From: JADLHS01 sp044225555
GTDB lineage: Bacteria; Verrucomicrobiota; Verrucomicrobiia; Limisphaerales; JADLHS01
Length of the DNA stretch: 64,000 nt
Reading direction: 5' to 3'
NCBI GenBank assembly: GCA_044225555.1
Contig: JBGAIM010000002.1
Location: 124,001-188,000, forward strand
Shown here: positions 1 through 8,226 of the stretch, piece after piece
How the letters are laid out: each line of letters begins with the position of its first letter
How positions within the stretch are numbered: the stretch's first letter is position 1
Translations under genes and position numbers: made by a program
Notes under the pieces: model-generated
What the model was told of the DNA's origin: nothing
Databases searched by the model: none
Seen by the model: the letters and a program-made list of their open reading frames with translations, nothing else

Positions 1-225
1 ACCCATAAAACTATGAACCCAAATGGCATCTCCCATCGGTTGTTCGTGGCAGCATTGGCGCAGGATGGACAGACCGCGGGCAAACGCCCGGCCCCGGTGC
101 GGGCGGACGGCGCACGAGGCGCGGTGAAACTCCGGATGAATCAACCGGCCCAACCCGTCGGTGCGCTGGCCGCACGGCGCCTGCCGGATTGGTCTTGGAG
201 CGGCTGGCAGCACACGATGATTTAA
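1..225 (+). other. Possible 3' end of an upstream reading frame, unrecognised
   Basis: The frame ending at 225 is open to the window edge and contains an ATG at 13, so this could be the tail of an upstream gene or a chance open frame. The translation is rich in Ala, Arg and Pro and shows no MurE C-terminal motif, although murE would be the expected upstream neighbour of murF. From 226 to 286 only the murF leader is seen, with a weak GGAAGG sequence before the murF start. Confidence 0.2.
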
Positions 226-286
226 TCCGGGGCGAGGGGCAACCGCCGATGCCGAGAGCGGCGGGCAGTGATTTGGAAGGGAAAAC

Positions 287-1684
287 GTGGAAGCAAGAGA
301 TTTGGAATTTGTTATTTCGGCGTGTGCCGGTGAACTGGTCAAAGGTTCTCCGGCGACACGCTTTCAGCGGGTCAACACCGACTCACGGCAGGCGCAGGCG
401 GGAGATTTATTCATCGCGTTGGCGGGTGAACGGTTTGACGGACACGATTTCGTCGGCGAGGTCGCCAAGCGGCAGCTGGCGGCCGTGGTGATTGAACGGA
501 GGCGCCAGCCGACTGTGCTGCCGGACTGCGCCGTCATCACGGTCGAGAATACGCGCCGGGCTTTCGGGCAAATCGCCGCACGGTATCGGCAGGATTTTTC
601 GGTGCCGGTTATTGCCGTGGCCGGTTCGAATGGAAAGACCAGCACGAAGGAACTCGTCGCGGCGGTATTGCGACAGAAGCTGGTGACGCTCTGGAGCGAG
701 GCCAGTTTCAACAATGACATCGGCGTGCCGGCGACGTTGTTGCGGTTGGAGAAATTGCATCAAGCGGCGGTGCTCGAGGTCGGGACGAATCATCCGGGTG
801 AACTTGCGCCGCTGCTGCGGATGATTCAGCCGCAGTGGGGCGTCATCACCAACATCGGGCGCGAGCACTTGGAATTCTTTGGTGATCTCGCCGGGGTGGC
901 AACCGAAGAGGGAACGCTGGCGGAGATGCTGCCGACGAACGGAAAATTGTTTCTTAACGGCGACAACGAGTGGACGGACCGCATCGCCGGGCGCACGCGG
1001 GCCGCAGTGGTTCGGGTTGGGATGCGCGAAGGCAACGCTTGGCGGGTGCAGAAAATCAGATTGGAGAAGGAAGGCATGACGTTTCACGTGGACGCGCCGA
1101 AGGTGGAATGGAGCGGTGAATACCGCATCAATTTGCTGGGCCGACATCAGGTGGTCAATTCGCTGTTCGCGCTGGCGGTGGGCGCAGAACTGGGATTGAG
1201 CCGGGCCGAGTTGGAACGCGGGTTGACCGAGTGTCAGCCGGCGAAGATGCGCTTGCAGGTTTGGGAGTGGAGCGGCGTGCGCGTGCTGGACGATGCCTAC
1301 AACGCGAATGCGGATTCGATGGTTGCGGCGTTGCAGGTGTTGCAGGAAATGCCGTGTAAAGGCCGGCGCGTGGCGGTGCTGGGCGACATGGGCGAACTCG
1401 GCGCGCATAGCGAAAGCGCCCACGCCGAAGTGGGCCGGTGCGCAGCGGAAATGGGCGTGGGGCAGTTGATCGCCGTTGGCAAGATGGCCGGAGTGATGGC
1501 GCAGGCGGCGCGCGCAGCGGGGTTGAATCGCGTGATCGAACTGGCCGAAGTCGAAGCCGCGGTGCCGGCGCTGAAATCATTTTTGAAAGCCGGGGACACG
1601 GTGTTGCTCAAGGCGTCGCGGGCTTCCCGGTTGGAGCGGATCACCCAGGCGTTGCGCGCGGGTGAGAACGGAAAGAAGAGTTGA
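287..1684 (+). CDS. murF: UDP-N-acetylmuramoyl-tripeptide--D-alanyl-D-alanine ligase MurF
   Basis: Cytoplasmic Mur ligase that adds D-Ala-D-Ala to the UDP-MurNAc-tripeptide, the last soluble step of peptidoglycan precursor synthesis. The 465-residue length is normal for MurF. Seen in the sequence: the Mur-ligase P-loop GSNGKTST at residues 113-120, ASFNNDIG for substrate binding, the LEVGTNHPGE and NIGREHLE central motifs, and DDAYNANADSM with LGDMGELG in the C-terminal domain. The start is a GTG preceded by a weak purine-rich site. mraY begins 6 bases after the stop, so the two are surely cotranscribed. Confidence 0.95.
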   Translation: MEARDLEFVISACAGELVKGSPATRFQRVNTDSRQAQAGDLFIALAGERFDGHDFVGEVAKRQLAAVVIERRRQPTVLPDCAVITVENTRRAFGQIAARYRQDFSVPVIAVAGSNGKTSTKELVAAVLRQKLVTLWSEASFNNDIGVPATLLRLEKLHQAAVLEVGTNHPGELAPLLRMIQPQWGVITNIGREHLEFFGDLAGVATEEGTLAEMLPTNGKLFLNGDNEWTDRIAGRTRAAVVRVGMREGNAWRVQKIRLEKEGMTFHVDAPKVEWSGEYRINLLGRHQVVNSLFALAVGAELGLSRAELERGLTECQPAKMRLQVWEWSGVRVLDDAYNANADSMVAALQVLQEMPCKGRRVAVLGDMGELGAHSESAHAEVGRCAAEMGVGQLIAVGKMAGVMAQAARAAGLNRVIELAEVEAAVPALKSFLKAGDTVLLKASRASRLERITQALRAGENGKKS

Positions 1685-1689
1685 ATTGA

Positions 1690-2874
1690 ATGTTGTTTTA
1701 TCTCAGTCAGGCGATTGTGGAGTGGGCGGAGGGTACGCCAGGGATGGCCTACGTCTCGTGGCTGCGACTATTCCGCTACATCACGTTCCGGGCCGCCGGC
1801 GCAGCGGTGACGGCGTTGATGTTGAGCTGGTGGCTGGGGCCGCGGGTGATTGCGTGGTTGAAGGAACTCAAGTTCGGCCAGGAATACCAGGATCGGGCGG
1901 AGGAAGGCGGCGATTTGAAGGCGCGCATCCTCAGCAAGAAGGGTACGCCGACCATGGGCGGCATCATGATCGTGCTGGTGCTGAACCTGACGATGATTCT
2001 CTGGGCGCAATGGAATGCACTGGTGCAACTCACGCTGCTGGCGGTGCTGGTTCTGACGGGGCTGGGCTTCTACGACGATTACGCGAAGATCGTCAAGCAA
2101 CACGGCGGGGGCGCGCCGCCGCATGTGAAGTTGTGGGTGCAATTTGGGGTGGCGGCCTTTGTCGCGATCTATTTGTGGAAATTGCCGATGACCAGCGAAC
2201 TCCGATTTCCCGAAATCAAAACCGTCATCCACAACAATCTGATCAGCACCTTGATGCTGCCGTTTTACAAACATCCGATTCAGGCGGGGGCGATCATTGG
2301 CATCGTGGTGACCGTGCTCACGATTGTCGGTTTCTCGAACGCTGTGAACCTGACCGACGGCCTGGACGGGCTGGCCATCGGCTGCACATTGATCACCTCA
2401 ACCGTGTTTCTGGTGCTGACGTATCTGGCGAGCAATTTCAAATACGCCGCCTATCTTCAGATCCCGTACGTGAATGGTGCCGGCGAACTCACGGTGTTTT
2501 GCGCCGCGATGCTCGGCGCGGGCATGGGCTTTTTGTGGTTCAACTGTCATCCCGCCCAGGTGTTCATGGGCGACACGGGATCGCTGCCGCTGGGGGGCGC
2601 GCTGGGTTTGATCGCGGTGTTGATTCACCAGCCGTTTGCGCTGGTGATTGCCGGCGGGGTTTTCGTGTTGGAAGCCGCATCCGTCGTGATGCAGAAGGGC
2701 TGGTTCAAATATACCCGCAAACGATACGGCGAAGGCCGCAGGATTTTTTTGATGGCGCCGATTCACCATCACTTCGAAAGGAAGGGCTGGTACGAATCGC
2801 AGGTGGTGATGCGCTTTTACATTTTGTGCGTGCTGTTCGCCGTGGTGGCGTTGAGCACCTTGAAGATTCGGTGA
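1690..2874 (+). CDS. mraY: Phospho-N-acetylmuramoyl-pentapeptide-transferase MraY
   Basis: Integral membrane enzyme that transfers phospho-MurNAc-pentapeptide to undecaprenyl phosphate, giving lipid I. It has 394 residues, slightly longer than the usual 360, and about ten hydrophobic segments. Diagnostic motifs seen: KKGTPTMGG, the acidic GFYDDYAK, NAVNLTDGLDGLA, GDTGSLPLGG and the C-terminal APIHHHFE loop. It follows murF directly. In most bacteria murD comes next; here a 410-base gap and a LysM gene come next instead. Confidence 0.96.
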   Translation: MLFYLSQAIVEWAEGTPGMAYVSWLRLFRYITFRAAGAAVTALMLSWWLGPRVIAWLKELKFGQEYQDRAEEGGDLKARILSKKGTPTMGGIMIVLVLNLTMILWAQWNALVQLTLLAVLVLTGLGFYDDYAKIVKQHGGGAPPHVKLWVQFGVAAFVAIYLWKLPMTSELRFPEIKTVIHNNLISTLMLPFYKHPIQAGAIIGIVVTVLTIVGFSNAVNLTDGLDGLAIGCTLITSTVFLVLTYLASNFKYAAYLQIPYVNGAGELTVFCAAMLGAGMGFLWFNCHPAQVFMGDTGSLPLGGALGLIAVLIHQPFALVIAGGVFVLEAASVVMQKGWFKYTRKRYGEGRRIFLMAPIHHHFERKGWYESQVVMRFYILCVLFAVVALSTLKIR

Positions 2875-3284
2875 GACCACGCCGGTACAACGACAAGCAG
2901 ATGAGATTCACAGTCAAAACAACGGGCCCGGAAGGCTGCTTTCCTCCTTGCCAGCGGGGCGATTCGTTGTTACAAAATTTTCCCAGTGCGGCGTCGGGCG
3001 CCGCCCTCGGAGTCGCATTTGGTTTTCACCCGTCGGTTCAAGCTTCGAACATTTTCGAAACTGCAAATTTCCGGGGGTTGGCCATTGCGTGGGAGTGAAA
3101 TCAATTAGTAGGGGTGCGGCGGTTCAGCACCCCAAGATACGCGGTGAATTGTGGGCAGGTGCGAGCCGGTCGCCGGTCGCCGCAGAAATGAAAGATTTGC
3201 CACGGGCTTTTTTGAGGGAAAAGCCTGAAGCAAAAAATTAACAAACCAAACCTCAATGAAAGGACGCGATACGCGCCAAGCACA
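2875..3284. other. Gene-poor gap in the usual murD position
   Basis: No recognisable gene lies in these 410 bases. A 65-codon frame from ATG 2901 to 3098 exists but has no motif and no clear ribosome binding site. A small inverted repeat, GGCTTTT / AAAAGCC at about 3205-3225 with a 7-base loop, sits some 60 bases before the LysM gene; it is not followed by a T-run. The gap may hold the promoter of the LysM gene, but no convincing -35/-10 pair was identified. Confidence 0.5.
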
Positions 3285-3968
3285 ATGAATAGTCCGAGTC
3301 CGTTGGTTCCGCAGGGCTCCAATCTGGAGCAACAGAGCAAAACCCGATCAAGTCTCAAACTCAAAATCTTCTGCGCCTTGGGCGTGAACGTGGCGGTGTT
3401 GCTGGTCCTGCTCATGCAAGGCTGCAAGCGCGAACAACCCGCGCCACAAACCGAACAGTTGCCGGTTTACACCGACACGAATCCGCCGCCCGTCGTGGTG
3501 GACACGAATCCGCCGCCGATGGTGGTGGACACCAATCCGGTGACCCAGATTCCGCCGACTCCGGTGGTTGATACCCATGTGACCCCGCCCCCGCCGGCCG
3601 CGACGACACAGGAATACGCGATTCAAAAGGGCGATACTTATTCAACCATCGCGCCGAAGTTCGGCGTTACCGTCAAGGCGCTCCAGGCGGCGAACCCGAC
3701 TGTGGATCCGGCGAAGCTGCAAATCGGCAAGAAGATCATCATTCCGGCCCCCACGGTGGCCACGCCAGGCGCGTCGGGCGCCGCTCCGGTGGTGGACACA
3801 GCCTCGGGCGAAACGACCTACACGGTGAAGTCGGGTGACACCCTCGGCAAGCTGGCCACGGAATTTCACACGACCGTCAAGGCGATCCAGTCGGCAAACG
3901 GTCTGGCCGACACGCGGATCAAGGTGGGACAGAAATTGAAAATTCCCGCCCGGGCGGCTGGGCAGTAG
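3285..3968 (+). CDS. Envelope protein with two LysM domains
   Basis: Predicted peptidoglycan-binding envelope protein of 227 residues. Residues about 27-45 form one hydrophobic segment followed by LMQGC, so it is either a signal anchor or a lipoprotein with Cys47 as the lipidation site. A Pro/Thr-rich linker (about 60-105) contains repeated VVDTNPPP units, encoded by a direct DNA repeat. Two LysM modules follow (about 110-154 and 178-222), each with a YxIQKGDTYxxIA- or YTVKSGDTLxKLA-type start and a GxKxxIPA-type end. Its place inside the division cluster suggests a role in septal wall binding, but no catalytic domain is present. Confidence 0.85.
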   Translation: MNSPSPLVPQGSNLEQQSKTRSSLKLKIFCALGVNVAVLLVLLMQGCKREQPAPQTEQLPVYTDTNPPPVVVDTNPPPMVVDTNPVTQIPPTPVVDTHVTPPPPAATTQEYAIQKGDTYSTIAPKFGVTVKALQAANPTVDPAKLQIGKKIIIPAPTVATPGASGAAPVVDTASGETTYTVKSGDTLGKLATEFHTTVKAIQSANGLADTRIKVGQKLKIPARAAGQ

Positions 3969-3979
3969 TTCGAGGGACG

Positions 3980-4012
3980 ACAACCGCCGCGTAACCTCGA
4001 CGCGGCGGTTGT
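3980..4012 (+). promoter_or_regulatory. Perfect 13-bp hairpin just before ftsW
   Basis: ACAACCGCCGCGT (3980-3992) and its exact complement (4000-4012) are separated by a 7-base loop. No T-run follows, so a simple intrinsic terminator is unlikely. The 3' arm ends 9 bases before the ftsW ATG at 4022, so the stem would cover the region where a ribosome binding site should be. It could attenuate translation, stabilise an mRNA end, or act as a factor-assisted terminator after the LysM gene. Confidence 0.6.
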
Positions 4013-4021
4013 GGCGTTGAA

Positions 4022-5173
4022 ATGAAATTCGCCATCACCACGCTGGCCACCTGTGTTGCAGCCCTGCTAACGCTGGGGTTGGTGATGCTTTACAGCTCGA
4101 GCATGAGCATGCTCGACAAGCGCCACGCGGTAATTGGAGCGAACCTGTTGGTGACGCAGATCGTGTGGTGCGGATTGGGATTGGTGGCATGCGTGGTGGC
4201 GGCGGCCCTTGACTACCGGCTGTTGCGGAAGTTCGCCTGGCCGATCTTCGGCGTCGCGGTGGTGATGCTGTTGCTGGTGCTGATCCCGCACGTGGGCCAT
4301 CGCATCAATGGCGCGCGCCGCTGGTTCAGCTTTGGCGGCGTCAATTTTCAGCCCTCTGAATTGGGCAAGATTGCGCTGATCATCATCCTGGCCTGGTATT
4401 GCGAGCGTCATCAGCGGCAGATGCACACCTGGACGCGTGGGATCGTGCTGCCGGGAATGCTGATTGCCGTGCCGCTGGCTTTGATCTTCATCGAACCGGA
4501 TCGCGGGACCACCATCCTGCTCGCGGCGGTGGCCGGGACCATGTTGCTGGTCGCGGGCGTGCAATGGCGCTACATCATTCCACCGGTCTTGGCCGCCGTG
4601 GTGGGGTTGGGCATTTCCCTCTGGCACGACCCGATGCGGATGAAGCGCATCTTCAGCTGGCTTTATCTGGAAGAAAACAAGGACGGCGTCGGCTATCAAG
4701 CCTATCAAGCCATGATAGCGCTTGGCTCGGGCGGCTGGTTTGGATTGGGATTGGGCAATGGCCGGCAAAAACTCGGTTTCGTGCCCGAGCATCATACGGA
4801 TTTCATCCTCTCGATCATCGGCGAGGAACTCGGGTTGGTCGCCACCCTCGGAGTCATCCTCGGGTTTGTGCTGATCGTGATCTGCGGAGTCTATATCGCG
4901 ACCCATGCGCGCGACACCTTTGGAACGATGCTGGCTTCCGGTGTCACCTTCCTCATTGGCTTGCAGGCGTTCATCAACATCGGCGTGGTGACGAGCGCGC
5001 TGCCCAACAAGGGGCTCGCGCTGCCGTTCATCAGCTACGGCGGCTCGAACCTGCTGGCGATGCTGGGCTGTGTTGGTCTGCTATTCAGCGTGGCGCGTCA
5101 GGGGCGGGAAACGGAAGCGCGGCCGGCCAATCCATTTTCCTCGGGCGAACTGCCCGCGACTCAAACTTCATGA
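4022..5173 (+). CDS. ftsW: SEDS peptidoglycan glycosyltransferase FtsW
   Basis: Polytopic SEDS-family membrane protein (383 residues, about ten hydrophobic segments) that polymerises lipid II at the septum with its partner penicillin-binding protein. Motifs seen: GARRWFSFGGVNFQPSELGK, EPDRGTT in the extracytoplasmic loop, GNGRQKLGFVPEHHTDFI, and PNKGLALPFISYGGSNL near the C-terminus. The division-cluster location favours FtsW over RodA. The stop overlaps the murG start (ATGA at 5170-5173). Confidence 0.92.
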   Translation: MKFAITTLATCVAALLTLGLVMLYSSSMSMLDKRHAVIGANLLVTQIVWCGLGLVACVVAAALDYRLLRKFAWPIFGVAVVMLLLVLIPHVGHRINGARRWFSFGGVNFQPSELGKIALIIILAWYCERHQRQMHTWTRGIVLPGMLIAVPLALIFIEPDRGTTILLAAVAGTMLLVAGVQWRYIIPPVLAAVVGLGISLWHDPMRMKRIFSWLYLEENKDGVGYQAYQAMIALGSGGWFGLGLGNGRQKLGFVPEHHTDFILSIIGEELGLVATLGVILGFVLIVICGVYIATHARDTFGTMLASGVTFLIGLQAFINIGVVTSALPNKGLALPFISYGGSNLLAMLGCVGLLFSVARQGRETEARPANPFSSGELPATQTS

Positions 5174-6363
5174 TGCCCACGAGTGCACATCGGCCCCACG
5201 TCGCCATTGCCTGCGGCGGGACGGGCGGCCACCTCTTTCCGGGATTGGCCGTGGCGGACCAGTTGTTGGCCCGGGATTGTTCGGTCGCGGTCTTGATCTC
5301 CCCCAAAGAAGTGGATCAACAAGCGGTCAAATCCGCGCGTGGCTTCGAGGTCGTCACGCTGCCCGCAGTCGCGCTCCAGCGCGGCCGCCGGCTCGCGTTC
5401 CTGCGCGGCTTCTGGCAATCCTGGCGCGCGGCGCGCAATCTGTTTGCCACGCGCCGTCCCGATGCAGTGCTGGCAATGGGTGGATTTACCAGCGCGCCAC
5501 CGGTGTTGGCCGCGCGCAGTCAACGCGCTAAAACTTTTCTGCATGAATCCAACAACATCCCTGGCCGGGCCAACCGCTGGCTCGCGCGCGTGGTGGATTG
5601 CGCCTTCGTCGGATTTCCCCAGACCGAATCGCGACTGGCCGCGCGCGAAGTGATCGTCACCGGCACGCCAGTGCGTTCGCAGTTCCAACCACGCGATGGG
5701 GGCGCCTGCCGGACCGCTCTCGGTCTGGACCCCGCGCGACCGGTAGTGCTGGTGACCGGCGGCAGCCAGGGCGCGAGCGGACTTAATCAGATGATTCTGG
5801 ACACGCTGCCGACGCTGGTCCGGCACTCGCTTCAGTGGCAATGGCTGCACCTGACCGGGCCCAATGACGTTGAGCGGGTGAAACAAAGCTACGCGAAGCT
5901 CAACTTGAAAGCGGTGGTGCATCCCTTCCTGACGGAAATGGAACTGGCACTTGGCGCGGCCACGGCTTGTGTCAGTCGCGCGGGCGCGTCCTCGCTCGCG
6001 GAACTCGCGGCGGTCCGGCTGCCATCCCTGCTCGTGCCGTTTCCGGCGGCGGCAGACAACCATCAATTCCACAACGCCCGCGCCTTCGAGGAAACCGGCG
6101 CGGCCCACCTGCTTGAACAGCGTGACGCCACGCCCGAGAAAGTTTCCGGGCTGCTGCGCGAACTGGTCGAAGACGCGGGTGAACGCGAAGGAATGAAGGC
6201 GGCCCTCGCCCGCTGGCATGCTCCGGCGGCGGCGGAAAAAATCGCCGAGTTGATTTTGCGGACGATCACCCAGCCGGCCGATCTGGCGGCGCGAGCGGCA
6301 ACCCTGGCGGCGCACCCGGAGACCAAGCCGCGCGCTTCCCTGGTAACTTCCACACTGGCATGA
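5170..6363 (+). CDS. murG: Lipid II synthase MurG (GlcNAc transferase)
   Basis: Membrane-associated GT28 glycosyltransferase adding GlcNAc to lipid I. From ATG 5170 it has 397 residues; a second in-frame ATG at 5173 is an equally good start. Seen: GGTGGHLFPG at residues 16-25, MGGFTSAPP, HESNNIPGRANR, VTGGSQGASGLNQ and the UDP-sugar site SRAGASSLAELA. The last 30 or so residues extend beyond the usual end. murG overlaps ftsW upstream and murB downstream through ATGA junctions, with no murC between murG and murB. Confidence 0.95.
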   Translation: MMPTSAHRPHVAIACGGTGGHLFPGLAVADQLLARDCSVAVLISPKEVDQQAVKSARGFEVVTLPAVALQRGRRLAFLRGFWQSWRAARNLFATRRPDAVLAMGGFTSAPPVLAARSQRAKTFLHESNNIPGRANRWLARVVDCAFVGFPQTESRLAAREVIVTGTPVRSQFQPRDGGACRTALGLDPARPVVLVTGGSQGASGLNQMILDTLPTLVRHSLQWQWLHLTGPNDVERVKQSYAKLNLKAVVHPFLTEMELALGAATACVSRAGASSLAELAAVRLPSLLVPFPAAADNHQFHNARAFEETGAAHLLEQRDATPEKVSGLLRELVEDAGEREGMKAALARWHAPAAAEKIAELILRTITQPADLAARAATLAAHPETKPRASLVTSTLA

Positions 6364-7310
6364 CCGGGGCAATGGCCATCATGGAACCAACGACGTCCAA
6401 CCGCGAATCCCTCGCCGATGAACTGGCGCGGCGCGTGTCGCCCGCGACCTTGGTGCGGCAAAACGAACCGCTCGCCAAGCGGACGACTTTGCGCGTGGGT
6501 GGCCCGGCGGAAATTTATGTCGAACCGGCGTCCGAAGCGGACCTGGCCGAAGTCTTGAAGTTCTGCGCCGCGCGCGACGTGGGCTTTTTTGTGCTGGGCC
6601 GCGGTTCAAACCTGCTCGTGCGTGACGGCGGGATTCGCGGCGTGGTCATTTGCCTGGCGCAGCCCGCATTCAGTGCGGTCGAGATCAGGGGCGAACGGTT
6701 GCGGTGCGGTGCGGGAGCGAAATTGAAACAGGTGGCGGTGGAAGCCAAGCGCGCGGGATTGAGCGGCGTGGAGTTTCTCGAAGGCATTCCCGGCACCGTG
6801 GGCGGCGCGCTGCGCATGAATGCGGGCGCAATGGGTGGCGCGACGTTTGATGCGATCGAAACGATCCGGGTCATGGACCAAGCCGGCCAGGCGCGCGATC
6901 TCGCCGCGGCGGAGATCAAAGTGGAATACCGCTGCTGCGCGCTGTTGAAGAATCACCTTGCCCTGGGGGCGGTGTTCAAATGCCGGGCCGCCACGGAAGA
7001 AGAGGTCGGGCAGCGGATGAAGACGTTCAGCAACAAGCGGTGGACCTCGCAGCCGGCGGCCCCGAGTGCGGGCTGTTGTTTCAAAAATCCGGCGGAGATT
7101 CCGGCGGGCCGGTTGATTGATGAACTGGGCTTGAAGGGCACGCGCATTGGCGGCGCGATGGTTTCACTGGAGCACGGCAATTTCATTGTCAACGAGGGCA
7201 GTGCGACGGCGCGGGATGTTCTGGAGTTGATTGCGCTTTTGCAGGCGCGCGCGAAAAACGAGCGCGGCATTGAGCTGCATACGGAAGTGGAGATTGTCGG
7301 CGAGGATTGA
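6360..7310 (+). CDS. murB: UDP-N-acetylenolpyruvoylglucosamine reductase MurB
   Basis: FAD-dependent reductase making UDP-MurNAc from enolpyruvyl-UDP-GlcNAc in the cytoplasm. It has 316 residues with the FAD-binding block FVLGRGSNLLVRDGG, then GIPGTVGGALRMNAG, and C-terminal GRLIDELGLKGTRIGGA plus HGNFIVNEG. The conserved proton-donor Ser (GSxFKNP in E. coli-type enzymes) is Cys239 here, in GCCFKNP. The start overlaps the murG stop (ATGA 6360-6363). ddl follows after 6 bases. Confidence 0.95.
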   Translation: MTGAMAIMEPTTSNRESLADELARRVSPATLVRQNEPLAKRTTLRVGGPAEIYVEPASEADLAEVLKFCAARDVGFFVLGRGSNLLVRDGGIRGVVICLAQPAFSAVEIRGERLRCGAGAKLKQVAVEAKRAGLSGVEFLEGIPGTVGGALRMNAGAMGGATFDAIETIRVMDQAGQARDLAAAEIKVEYRCCALLKNHLALGAVFKCRAATEEEVGQRMKTFSNKRWTSQPAAPSAGCCFKNPAEIPAGRLIDELGLKGTRIGGAMVSLEHGNFIVNEGSATARDVLELIALLQARAKNERGIELHTEVEIVGED

Positions 7311-7316
7311 AGGGCG

Positions 7317-8219
7317 ATGACGCCGAAACTGAAAATCACGGTCATGTTGGGCGGGCCGAGCGCGGAGCGCGAAGTGTCGTTGCGCTCGGGGGCGTCGGTG
7401 GCGACGGCGTTGCGTTCGCTCGGCCATCAGGTATTTGAACTGGATCCGCGCGAGCCCGGCTGGCGCCTGGCGCCGGGGACGGAAGTCGTGTTTCTTGCCC
7501 TGCATGGAACGTATGGCGAAGACGGCACAGTGCAGGCCGAGCTGGAGAAGTTGCGTGTGCCGTACACCGGATGCGATGCCGGGGCGAGCCGGATCGGTTT
7601 TGACAAGGCGCTGACCAAGCAGCGTTGCGTGGCGACGGGTGTGCCAACGGCGCGGTCTTTGGTGATGGAATCGGCAAAGACCCCGTGGCCGATGGGGTGG
7701 AATCCGCCGCTGGTGCTCAAGCCGGTGCGGCAGGGTTCGAGTGTGGGCCTGCAATTTGTGGAACGGGTCGAGCAATGGCCGGTGGCACTGGCTGAGGCGC
7801 TGCGCCACGACACGGAAGTTTTGCTCGAAGAAAAAATCATCGGGCGCGAATGCACGGTCGGAATTCTGGGCGAGAAACCGCTGCCCATCGTGGAGGTGCG
7901 CCCGAAATCCGGCGTGTATGACTACCGCACGAAGTACAGCGTCGGCGCGACGGAATACTTTTGCCCGGCGCCGTTTGACGAGGCGACGACGCGGCGGGTG
8001 CAGGAGGCGGCGCTGGGGGCCTTCCGGGCGATTGGCGGGCGGGACTACTCGCGCGTGGACGTGATGGTGCGCGCCAACGGCGATCCGGTGGTGCTGGAAG
8101 TAAACACGCTGCCCGGCATGACCGAGACCAGTCTGTTGCCCAAGGCGGCGGCGGCGGCGGGCATCGGCTACCCGGAATTGTGTCAACGCATGGTGGACCT
8201 GGCGCTCAAACGAAAATGA
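7317..8219 (+). CDS. ddl: D-alanine--D-alanine ligase Ddl
   Basis: ATP-grasp ligase that makes D-Ala-D-Ala for MurF. It has 300 residues. Seen: VMLGGPSAEREVSLRSG at the N-terminus, FLALHGTYGEDGTVQ, LKPVRQGSSVGL, EEKIIGRECTVG, and the metal-binding end RVDVMVRANGDPVVLEVNTLPGMTETSLLPK. The KY pair in the omega-loop (YRTKYSVGATEY) is typical of D-Ala-D-Ala rather than D-Ala-D-Lac enzymes, so this is not a VanA-type resistance ligase. Confidence 0.95.
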   Translation: MTPKLKITVMLGGPSAEREVSLRSGASVATALRSLGHQVFELDPREPGWRLAPGTEVVFLALHGTYGEDGTVQAELEKLRVPYTGCDAGASRIGFDKALTKQRCVATGVPTARSLVMESAKTPWPMGWNPPLVLKPVRQGSSVGLQFVERVEQWPVALAEALRHDTEVLLEEKIIGRECTVGILGEKPLPIVEVRPKSGVYDYRTKYSVGATEYFCPAPFDEATTRRVQEAALGAFRAIGGRDYSRVDVMVRANGDPVVLEVNTLPGMTETSLLPKAAAAAGIGYPELCQRMVDLALKRK

Positions 8220-8226
8220 TTTTCTG

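Noticed and set aside
407..1423. Long open frame antisense to murF
   Set aside because: It is a high-GC shadow: the opposite frame encodes a full MurF with all motifs, and the antisense product is His/Arg/Pro-rich with no family features.
1662..3098. 478-codon frame overlapping mraY
   Set aside because: The overlap is with a complete MraY; the translated product is Arg/Gly-rich and motif-free. Only its last 65 codons (2901-3098) are free of mraY, and these show no support either.
3474..3546. GACACGAATCCGCCGCC repeats as a possible regulatory or CRISPR-like repeat
   Set aside because: They are in frame inside the LysM gene and encode the VVDTNPPP linker; there are no spacers.
4399..5169. Upstream extension of MurG into ftsW
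   Set aside because: The open frame runs back through ftsW, but the MurG family start matches ATG 5170 and the ATGA overlap is typical of this cluster.
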